10,655 bases of DNA from Clostridia bacterium. Its GTDB lineage: Bacteria > Bacillota > Clostridia > Peptostreptococcales > Anaerovoracaceae. Below, piece after piece: positions 7,001 through 10,655 of this stretch. A program made the position numbers and the translations under genes. The notes beneath the pieces were generated by a model, which did not search any database, was not told where the DNA came from, and saw only the letters and a program-made list of their open reading frames with translations. The stretch lies in contig CAAEEE010000108.1 of NCBI GenBank assembly GCA_900754805.1, positions 1-10,655 of the forward strand. The letters run 5' to 3'. Position 1 is the stretch's first letter. Every line of letters begins with the position of its first letter.

Positions 7001-9153
7001 AGATCCTTGAAATATGGAGGTGAAGCAAGAACTGCCAGAACCTTAGGATCTGTGTAACGGTAATAATGCTTTCCTGCATAGTTCATATAGCTGGAGTCGT
7101 TATCTGTATTTGCTAAACAAAGTGAGAAGGAGCTGTTGACCTTTTCTTCTTTGTTGTAGTTATCTGACGGGCTGGCAATAACCATTTTGGTTTCGCCCCA
7201 GGTGGTTTTATCATATGTTTGGTCTATTTTGCTGTTACCTGTCTGAGGCACAAACTTGTCAAAAACCCATTTGTACGATTTCTTTTTAATCAGCTTATAG
7301 AACCAGTTTTTGTAATAAGAAACCTTCTTGTACGTTGCAACCTGCATCGGTCCTTGCTCTGTGTAGCTAACTGTTGTTCCAGCTGTATTAGACATCGTCT
7401 GGGTCACCGTCATCAAAGCTCCCGCGCCGGTCTGCCCTGTCATGTCGCCGGCAGTACCGTCGTACTCTACATATTCTTTTTGGGAATAACCCGGCATGAA
7501 GCTTGCCATGTCCCATGCTTCAGCAAGTTCCAGACCGTTCTTTTCGTATGTGAAAATCAACGAGTCGAAGTAAAGCTTATTGCCGCCTTCGTCCTTGATT
7601 CCCTTGTTGATAATCGCTGTGTTTGCAGGGCAAAGCGGCAGTGAATAGAAGATTTCCTTTCCCTTTTCGCCATGTCCCTCCATTTTTGCATGAAGTAGAT
7701 TATCGTCTTTATCCCTCTCGAACAGATCAAAATTCTTCTCCATGTTTGCAGAGAATTTCTTACCGTCCCAGGTGTACATTGCAACATATCTGCTGTATGT
7801 ATTCCCTGCTTTCAGGTCAGCGTCAGCCTGACCGCAAAGAATCAAAGAATCTTCTCCCGTTCCAATGTCCCCAAATACAAAGGACGCTCTGACAATATTA
7901 CTTGAACCGTAACTGATGTCAAACTGCTGTGAACGTTTCAGTATTTCCTTGTCCTTTCCGCCGAACATAACAACAGCCTTGGACCCCTTGTTCTGTGTAG
8001 ACCCGTAATAATATCCCCATGTGCAGGACAGGTCATCGATTCCGTCTCTGTCCACGTCGCCGCTTGTCAGGGAAATCATATTGGATACAACATTATCTTC
8101 CTTCAGATAATAGGTCCATGCAAGCGCCCAGTTGGACGGATTTTTATACGCGTCTCCTTCGGTTCTCTGAAGCGCGTAAACTGCGATTCTGGAGTTATTT
8201 TCTTCCGGAATATATACAGCAACTTCGTCTACTCCGTCACCGTTCCAGTCTCCTGTCGCAACCTGCAGATAGTTCTTTAACTGATATGGATTTTCAGCAA
8301 AGTTCTCTGCATTTTTGTCTGATGTGCTTCCATCCTCATTTTCCAATTTCAAATCAGGGTTACCAAGCTTCTTGGCCGTTGAGAGCAGCTCAATGGAATC
8401 GCCGTAAGCCTTATTAGTAGTACCCTTGGCATCTCCGAATTTCAGATACAGCCCCCCCTTGGCGGAATATCCCTTCGTGTATACCATGGCAATCTGTGCA
8501 GACTTACCCTCCGGATTCTTATCGAAATTACCTGCAGCAACATCAGACATTACACCTTGTTCTGAAGTTGCATCATTTAATCCCGTAAGGTAATTCTTAT
8601 GGGTATACTTGCCGTAGGTACCTGCAGCCCCATCAGGACTCTGTGTATAACTGTGCGTACCGAAGTTCAGCTTTACGTAATTTCCCGTTGCTGTTACATC
8701 GCCACCGGAAACAGCCCCGCTTTCTTTTTTATTTAGTGCGGCAGTTATGGTTTTCAGTCCGCTGCCGTCACCGTAAAGGCTTGCGGTTACAGATGTCGCT
8801 GCAGTCTCGTTAATTTTTGAAGGCTCACCTTTGGCACTGTCAGCTGATGTTTCAGCGTCTTTGCTATGTTTGTTCAATGTGCTGACATCTTGATTTAGCC
8901 CCACCGTATACAGTTCCGATACGGTGTTAACCTTAATGGTAGACCTTCCATACGGGTTGTCGATGCTGTCTGCATCGTAACCGTCAGGGGCTACGCTCGT
9001 GTCTATTCCTATCGCGGAGAACGCATCGCCGCCTGCAGATTTGGCAGAACTGCTGCTCGCGTCGGCATAGACAAGGGATGCACCGGTCGGAATCATGGTT
9101 ATGACCAGTGCCACCGATAGAATCAGTGCCATACTTTTCTTTCGTATCCTCAT
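1072..9153 (-). CDS. Giant secreted multidomain surface protein (FG-GAP/VCBS propeller, FnIII, Ig-like, InlB-B-like repeats)
   Basis: This 2693-residue protein has a classical signal peptide (basic MRIRKK, hydrophobic 8-21, likely cleavage after VYA at residue 30). In order, I see: an FG-GAP-like propeller (about 200-720) with Ca-binding-type loops GDWNGDGVDE (301-310) and GDVDRDGIDD (365-374); a Ser/Thr- and Gly-rich beta-hairpin-like section (728-985); FnIII (1015-1118); an Ig-like domain (1127-1232) with YQWQK and ADKGTYRCRV; a Big_3-like domain (1236-1357); two MBG-like domains (1360-1553); about eight divergent InlB-B-like repeats (1554-2325); a conserved surface-protein module ending HFSVYAL (2346-2590); and a basic FnIII (2602-2693). 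The start is set by AAAGGAG at 9162-9168, eight bases upstream. No LPXTG, SLH or C-terminal membrane segment is present. It probably acts outside the cell as an adhesin or scaffold. The ligand is unknown. Confidence 0.93.
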   Translation of the reverse strand: MRIRKKSMALILSVALVITMIPTGASLVYADASSSSAKSAGGDAFSAIGIDTSVAPDGYDADSIDNPYGRSTIKVNTVSELYTVGLNQDVSTLNKHSKDAETSADSAKGEPSKINETAATSVTASLYGDGSGLKTITAALNKKESGAVSGGDVTATGNYVKLNFGTHSYTQSPDGAAGTYGKYTHKNYLTGLNDATSEQGVMSDVAAGNFDKNPEGKSAQIAMVYTKGYSAKGGLYLKFGDAKGTTNKAYGDSIELLSTAKKLGNPDLKLENEDGSTSDKNAENFAENPYQLKNYLQVATGDWNGDGVDEVAVYIPEENNSRIAVYALQRTEGDAYKNPSNWALAWTYYLKEDNVVSNMISLTSGDVDRDGIDDLSCTWGYYYGSTQNKGSKAVVMFGGKDKEILKRSQQFDISYGSSNIVRASFVFGDIGTGEDSLILCGQADADLKAGNTYSRYVAMYTWDGKKFSANMEKNFDLFERDKDDNLLHAKMEGHGEKGKEIFYSLPLCPANTAIINKGIKDEGGNKLYFDSLIFTYEKNGLELAEAWDMASFMPGYSQKEYVEYDGTAGDMTGQTGAGALMTVTQTMSNTAGTTVSYTEQGPMQVATYKKVSYYKNWFYKLIKKKSYKWVFDKFVPQTGNSKIDQTYDKTTWGETKMVIASPSDNYNKEEKVNSSFSLCLANTDNDSSYMNYAGKHYYRYTDPKVLAVLASPPYFKDLLDRDDLSGNYAESTTSYSSTTGSESGSTGGTTITVGSYVSFEQEISVFGVKIGQTEAEAVVTHGFTWETEKTSSLEQTVSYSATSGEDKVALYSIPMEIYQYESYVPDENGNYEKVLTEVNLPHEACVKLLDLSEYETIAEDYSILPTIAESVLRHEIGDPSSYPSSTAGYNVIAQYNGTPASVGFTSKGGGDTISQEIAMSKSNSNSYSYVGTVEAKVGAGAGGVTAGVIAGFEGTGGTVHITTEGSSFSGELQAMPAEAKPYGYNMNWKIFCYKYKGTDMEFPVVSYLVTDVQQPASLPEDFEQNVAETTDDSVTLTWTYDKYVSGFQLYRYYEFPDGSGSYRLEYVPFSRGVKNGDKYEFTYTDKGLSPYTEYKYQIQTESTYNPKVSIYSEPISCRTKTTVGYPELTVSGLVKDGKDKGKLAIYPDAEGKAVVTVAEETKYKSLSYQWQKLVGGEWKNMPAFKTNELTIANASAADKGTYRCRVNAIYFDETSQKEFSISAYTDALETVYTKRTPEVVLRASAATYGVNKDINGIHAEVELYSANKNNTTAPKGTVNFTIEGKDYENTKVAPLTPSTSTKSFDMGNNVTENKYYSKASIDFEKLAEGTYTVKYYYSGDNVFKDKTQEIGQIVAVGSAQGYVLNMKNADGHTVTKFTYGDKIDPTLYTVAAGTSTTTEVQDTVYYKYKTSQNAALQAFTNEQKLDAGKYTMYAYTSSDADAEPVASAAFTVEKKALIVSAVKIDNVSDIKVTPPQLETDVTGVTAAEIDVVYKAYNSAGNETTLSSDEPGNYTIMPCFKKFESSAEIAASEAKRANYDVSFQSAVYTIIGQIYALQVSAEQYTDKNNVSKNVGTAAISETGLAAGNYTKGSVVQLYAAPDEGYEVEKWVVSPAGYSEETYKATVLKAEGKNPNRLNLEMKPGETKVRVYFKVKETHLNLIKTIGGDISCTSDEYFESGAKVSRGAELTFKATPKSGYTFGQWIISETGFSSVYKKGTESEDGTSTIDITMGINDIGLQAAFVRDSYTVNLEGNIEAYYEKESNDPTNAKEKIIITSGNSIKGDTEIHVAPKTGYIAAENAKITVNGKPTDQNASYSFSLTENTTISLDTVRESYKVEASAETSAEGTAGGKVVITADGTEVETGNNVDGGSRVVFKAIADRGYVFDHWVIGNDTNNTADEYVIGEIGEAITVKAVFRENTKNTLTGVVSPVNRGKLVYTLYDIYGNVLEENKDYENAIEMYKGESVDISAAPASGSMVEQWIMKEGADEKKFVSSSKNYPGGKITMKDSDLEIQAVMISSTSYELYFNADDSNEGTMTVTSDGTPIKTGDTIPGGADVVFTAEPKEGKMVDYWTITKGAASVMPTEENTVKVTDEDGDIMVDPVYRIDGYKGNQTVRVYFKNLEQKNISVTGSNAAADFIYATPIKKGDADKPTGNPVEARTGGTVKLTLTPNENYAASRSDVEAAFRGCSQTVAASYDNGKYVIVLKGITGEKTVDVDTFVNKLVKVEAVGKNYTAGTIKTDKNADGAAVGFVRAGSNVSFKLIPNSGYRPDEEKLQAWMADVKTKGACDDLSVKINDDKSVDVEIKGIKADVATALELFKAIPSGGAGGAAPIAPEQKPTEDKNKINVEKTVNGEGTEITEIVLKAQAVESKDKKSVELKLSNEQKEALIKKAAKEKTDVITIKSDNLNDSAGKNYNSVNVKMDADFVNDIINKIKAEISVETPVGNLKFNGKALEEIRRQLGDSKQLNIRMNAEEIGDYSKIIGANGYVISLEILVGKNKIKDLGSGKTEIKLEINNNLLGRELTALYIGDKGQIERFDGKAVTEKMIDENGKESEIMYYSFETGHFSVYALAEKAKVDAYEKAQKTRKTIAGVKKTSVKLTMKSLKNKIKISWSKSKGYKVDAYEVYRAASKNGKYSKLYTTKKSNAKGYTNSKKLENGKTYFYKVRGVRTIDGKNYYTKWSNVAKEK
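2179..4494 (-). repeat. Array of about eight divergent InlB-B-like beta repeats (residues about 1554-2325)
   Basis: Successive units of 80-100 residues share the pattern of a G-x-V-x-L strand, a KATP/AAPDEGY-type turn, then a W-I or W-V strand and a final V-x-V-x-F strand. Examples are YAAPDEGYEVEKWVVSP, FKATPKSGYTFGQWIIS, FKAIADRGYVFDHWVIG, ISAAPASGSMVEQWIMK and FTAEPKEGKMVDYWTITK. The units starting near 1746, 2125 and 2226 lack the Trp and are more diverged. These are the divergent InlB B-repeat or bacterial-repeat domains common in Firmicutes surface proteins, where they act as stalks. Low identity between units argues against recent expansion and phase variation by recombination. Confidence 0.75.
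6199..6972 (-). other. Ser/Thr- and Gly-rich beta-hairpin-like section (residues about 728-985), unknown family
   Basis: Between the propeller and the first FnIII domain lies a section that matches none of the common surface modules. It has a Ser/Thr/Gly run (residues 731-750), then strands with alternating small polar and hydrophobic residues (VSFEQEISVFGVKIGQTEAE, HGFTWETEKTSSLEQTVSYS), then DKVALYSIPMEIYQYES. A second such stretch at 900-975 includes a glycine-zipper-like run, VGAGAGGVTAGVIAG. The pattern resembles the membrane hairpins and flanking strands of aerolysin/ETX-type or other beta-pore formers, but this is only a visual likeness and the family assignment is open. Confidence 0.35.
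6994..8556 (-). other. FG-GAP/VCBS-like beta-propeller region of the giant protein (residues about 200-720)
   Basis: Several blade-like repeats can be seen. VAAGNFDKNPEGKSAQIAMVY (start, about residue 205) is a degenerate blade. VATGDWNGDGVDEVAVY and LTSGDVDRDGIDDLS carry the Asp/Asn-rich calcium loop of the FG-GAP family. SFVFGDIGTGEDSLIL is a fourth blade with a shortened loop. Further strands around 500-540 (LYFDSLIFTYEKNG) and 675-715 (SLCLANTDND, VLAVLASPPYF) may complete the propeller. In known proteins this fold binds ligands or carbohydrates at the cell surface. The number of blades is my estimate. Confidence 0.75.
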
Positions 9154-9161
9154 TCCTTTCT

Positions 9162-9168
9162 CTCCTTT
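9162..9168 (-). promoter_or_regulatory. Ribosome binding site of the giant exoprotein gene
   Basis: AAAGGAG on the minus strand lies eight bases before the ATG at 9151-9153. It fixes the start that gives a well-formed signal peptide. Confidence 0.85.
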
Positions 9169-9182
9169 CTTTCATTAAATCC

Positions 9183-9227
9183 ATGATGCAGCATCTATCT
9201 GTCACCTGCGCGAGATACCTGCATCAT
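9183..9227 (-). promoter_or_regulatory. Stem-loop at the 5' end of the giant gene's leader
   Basis: ATGATGCAG (9227-9219 read on the minus strand) pairs perfectly with CTGCATCAT (9191-9183). Inside, TATCT pairs with AGATA (9217-9213 with 9200-9196), leaving a 12-base loop and a small asymmetric internal loop. With the predicted start near 9235 the hairpin would begin within about ten bases of the mRNA 5' end. Such hairpins can stabilise long transcripts or control translation. It does not cover the ribosome binding site at 9162-9168. No known riboswitch class is recognised. Confidence 0.5.
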
Positions 9228-9241
9228 ATGATTTTTCTCAA

Positions 9242-9270
9242 ATTATAGCATTATTGTTTTTTCGGTTCAA
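9242..9270 (-). promoter_or_regulatory. Sigma-A-type promoter of the giant exoprotein gene
   Basis: On the minus strand there is TTGAAC (9265-9270), a 17-base spacer and a perfect TATAAT (9242-9247). The start is expected near 9235, which gives a leader of about 80 bases. The -35 box matches only four of six positions, a design often seen where an activator bound just upstream helps polymerase. A direct repeat begins five bases upstream. Confidence 0.75.
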
Positions 9271-9275
9271 TCAAG

Positions 9276-9304
9276 GGGAACGAATGACTATATAGTGAAA
9301 CGAA
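9276..9304 (-). promoter_or_regulatory. Candidate LytTR-type operator: paired TTCGTT direct repeat
   Basis: On the minus strand TTCGTTTCA (9296-9304) and TTCGTTCCC (9276-9284) form a direct repeat, start to start 20 bp, with an 11-bp gap. It ends five bases upstream of the giant gene's -35 box. Known LytTR proteins such as AgrA and ComE bind two 9-bp direct repeats containing a GTT core, about 21-22 bp apart and just upstream of a -35 box, so the geometry is close. A further TTCGTT on the plus strand (9348-9353) overlaps the regulator's own -10 box. Binding by the neighbouring LytTR protein is inferred. Confidence 0.5.
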
Positions 9305-9329
9305 AATCGCGTTTTAAGCCATTTAAAAT

Positions 9330-9358
9330 TTGACAGTTCACAATATATTCGTTATATT
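9330..9358 (+). promoter_or_regulatory. Sigma-A-type promoter of the LytTR regulator gene
   Basis: A perfect TTGACA (9330-9335) is followed after 17 bases by TATATT (9353-9358). The start is expected near 9365, giving a leader of about 50 bases. The spacer and -10 box overlap a TTCGTT word at 9348-9353 that resembles the repeats at 9276-9304, so autoregulation is possible. Confidence 0.8.
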
Positions 9359-9399
9359 TATAGTACAAAGAAAAAAGTTAGAGATTGGAAAGAATTACC

Positions 9400-9408
9400 G
9401 GAGGTGAT
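9400..9408 (+). promoter_or_regulatory. Ribosome binding site of the LytTR regulator gene
   Basis: GGAGGTGAT is a nine-base match to the anti-Shine-Dalgarno complement and ends eight bases before the ATG at 9417. It is among the strongest possible sites and fixes the start. Confidence 0.9.
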
Positions 9409-9416
9409 ATCCCTGC

Positions 9417-10229
9417 ATGAAAAAGATTGAGGCAGATGCGATTAGGTTGACAAGCGAAATTTTGCGTCGTTTTTGGCAGAAAGACCCTGCTTACGCTGAG
9501 GATTATTTCGCAGATGATATTTTATGGATTGGCGCACATAAAGATGGATTTCTCGTTGGTGTCGAAGCGGTGAAAGCAGAGCTCGATGCTGCACTTACAG
9601 AAATCCCACCCTGCGTCCTTCTTCACGCGGAATTTCATGCGGTAAGCAATGGCTCAAAATACTGTACCGTCATGGGTAAATACCTGACCACAACAGACAA
9701 AACAGCAAACTTTTTCCTGCAAAACATCCAGCGCTGTACCTTTGTTTGGGAAAACACTCGTGATGGCATGAGAGTCCATCACATACACATATCCAATCCT
9801 TTGGGCGAGCTTCAGGTGACCGATGGCGAATGTTTCCCAACGACAATGGGGGAAATGGCTCAAATTTACATGCACCGTCAAATCAAACAGCTTGCGGAAT
9901 CTCGCAGAATCTCTCTTACCGGGGAAAATGGCACTGTTCACACACTCATGCAGTCAGAAATAATGTACATCTCAGCTTTTTCTAAAGACTCAATCATCAC
10001 ATCTGTAAACGGAGAAATTCTCGTAAGAAAGGGAATATCAAAACTATCTAAGATGCTTTACGGTCATTTCATCCCAATCCATCGTGGCTACATCATAAAT
10101 CCTGACTATGTCGCATCCTTGGAACGCTATGCAATCACTATGCTCAACGGCGAAAAACTGCCGATACCTCAAAAGAAATATAACCAAGTCCGGGCTGCCA
10201 TCCGAGAGTTTCACAATTTATCAAATTAG
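9417..10229 (+). CDS. SnoaL/NTF2-like domain fused to LytTR DNA-binding domain, transcriptional regulator
   Basis: This 270-residue protein has two parts. Residues about 8-130 look like a SnoaL/NTF2-like fold: an N-terminal helix (ILRRFWQKDP), DDILWIGAHKDGFLVGVEAV, and C-terminal strands CTFVWENTRDGMRVHHIHIS. This fold forms a small-molecule cavity or dimer interface. Residues about 164-266 are a LytTR domain, with the signature FIPIHRGYIINPDYVASLE (218-236) and NGEKLPIPQKKY (244-255). A short helical linker (about 145-163) joins them. There is no receiver domain, no phosphoacceptor Asp site and no partner kinase gene in view, so it is likely a one-component regulator whose input is sensed by the SnoaL-like part. 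It is divergently transcribed from the giant exoprotein gene with 263 bp between starts, which suggests that gene as its target. The ligand is unknown. No clear terminator follows it. Confidence 0.9.
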   Translation: MKKIEADAIRLTSEILRRFWQKDPAYAEDYFADDILWIGAHKDGFLVGVEAVKAELDAALTEIPPCVLLHAEFHAVSNGSKYCTVMGKYLTTTDKTANFFLQNIQRCTFVWENTRDGMRVHHIHISNPLGELQVTDGECFPTTMGEMAQIYMHRQIKQLAESRRISLTGENGTVHTLMQSEIMYISAFSKDSIITSVNGEILVRKGISKLSKMLYGHFIPIHRGYIINPDYVASLERYAITMLNGEKLPIPQKKYNQVRAAIREFHNLSN

Positions 10230-10257
10230 AAATGACACAGTATGATTAATCTACTTT

Positions 10258-10347
10258 TTCCGCACGGCCGATCCTTCCACGCGCCTTGCCTGCCGGTGCT
10301 CCGGTGCTCCGATGCCCACCCACGCATTTGACAGTTTGTTCGCGCTC
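10258..10347. repeat. Short GC-rich segment next to repeat copy 2
   Basis: After the AT-rich 28 bases past the regulator's stop, composition turns GC-rich. A short tandem CCGGTGCTCCGGTGCTCCG lies at about 10294-10312. CCCACCCACGCATTTGACA (10313-10331) corresponds to the outer motif at 311-342. Only 16 bases separate it from the conserved core, compared with about 208 bases in copy 1. No gene is seen here. Confidence 0.55.
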
Positions 10348-10655
10348 CAAAATGTATATTTACATACCAAATCGCGTAAAAAGCCTTGCCTCGCGTGTAT
10401 TTTCTCCCATATATTTCCTCTTACTCTATTTGCCGAGCCCACACCTTTCAAATTGCTTGTTTCGTGCAAAATTAAAACGTTGAAATTCCAACGTTTCCAA
10501 ATCTATGTTCAATCGCCTGCATTCTATCCTGTCTTTCTCTTTTTTTCGTTTTCCCATTATCTGGAACTTTTTTTACACGCGGCAGCCTCAAAAATGTCCA
10601 TTTGGTATGTCTTTATACATTTTAAAGTCGTAAGCGGATGGTTTACCGGTTACAA
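10348..10655. repeat. Dispersed 308-bp repeat, copy 2 (reaches the window edge)
   Basis: This segment aligns base for base with 551-858, in the same orientation, 9797 bp away. The last 110 bp are almost identical, and both copies end at ACCGGTTACAA where the window stops, so the true right boundary is unseen. Frames on both strands reproduce short peptides seen in copy 1 (for example GFLR-x-LVCKYTFW on the minus strand), but with no ribosome binding site. No gene is called. Confidence 0.85.

Noticed and set aside
8984..9205. Minus-strand frame overlapping the start of the giant gene
   Set aside because: It is out of frame with the signal peptide and its product is Arg/Cys-rich without any domain. 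The AAAGGAG site fits the giant gene's ATG.
9195..9227. Ten-codon upstream ORF (MMQVSRAGDR) in the giant gene's leader
   Set aside because: It would start within about ten bases of the predicted 5' end with no ribosome binding site, and it coincides with the stem-loop, so translation is unlikely.
9654..9941. Minus-strand frame inside the LytTR gene
   Set aside because: It is antisense to a well-supported gene with recognisable domains and has no ribosome binding site.
551..10655. The bracketing repeats as ends of a composite transposon
   Set aside because: No transposase, no terminal inverted repeats and no target-site duplication are visible, and the right end of copy 2 is not in the window.

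Overview
The window looks like a chromosomal segment from a low-to-mid GC Gram-positive anaerobe of the class Clostridia. The reasons are strong AAGGAG/GGAGGTGAT-type ribosome binding sites, near-consensus sigma-A promoters with 17-bp spacers, a giant secreted protein built from beta-sandwich modules typical of Firmicutes surface proteins, and a LytTR-family regulator. The genus cannot be fixed from the sequence alone. The order Peptostreptococcales/Anaerovoracaceae is a guess based on the style of the intergenic repeats and surface modules.

Layout, left to right. A minus-strand gene for a membrane-anchored protein enters from the left edge (1-196, N-terminus only) and has its own promoter (249-277). 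Positions 197-1071 hold no convincing gene. They contain a GC-rich stretch with 22-bp tandem repeats (about 343-550), a 308-bp dispersed repeat (551-858), a 14-bp palindrome (865-878) and an intrinsic terminator (921-957) that closes the transcript of the next gene. One minus-strand gene then fills 1072-9153. It encodes a 2693-residue exported protein with a signal peptide, an FG-GAP/VCBS-type propeller, a Ser/Thr- and Gly-rich beta-hairpin-like section of unknown type, FnIII and Ig-like domains, about eight divergent InlB-B-like repeats, a conserved surface-protein C-terminal module and a strongly basic terminal FnIII domain. Positions 9154-9416 are a divergent control region with two well-formed promoters, a paired TTCGTT direct repeat and a 5'-UTR stem-loop. 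The plus-strand gene 9417-10229 encodes a SnoaL/NTF2-like sensor fused to a LytTR DNA-binding domain. After it, 10258-10655 holds a second, same-orientation copy of the 308-bp repeat, which the window edge cuts or ends.

How it fits together (inference): the divergent arrangement, and a direct repeat sitting just upstream of the giant gene's -35 box, suggest that the LytTR protein controls the giant exoprotein as a one-component regulator. The two direct repeats bracket this regulator/exoprotein pair, so the pair could behave as a recombinational unit, or the repeats may simply be common intergenic elements of this genome. Nothing here proves a new system. The best candidates for a second look are the hairpin-like section of the giant protein, the regulator/operator pair, and the dispersed repeat with its variable GC-rich insert.
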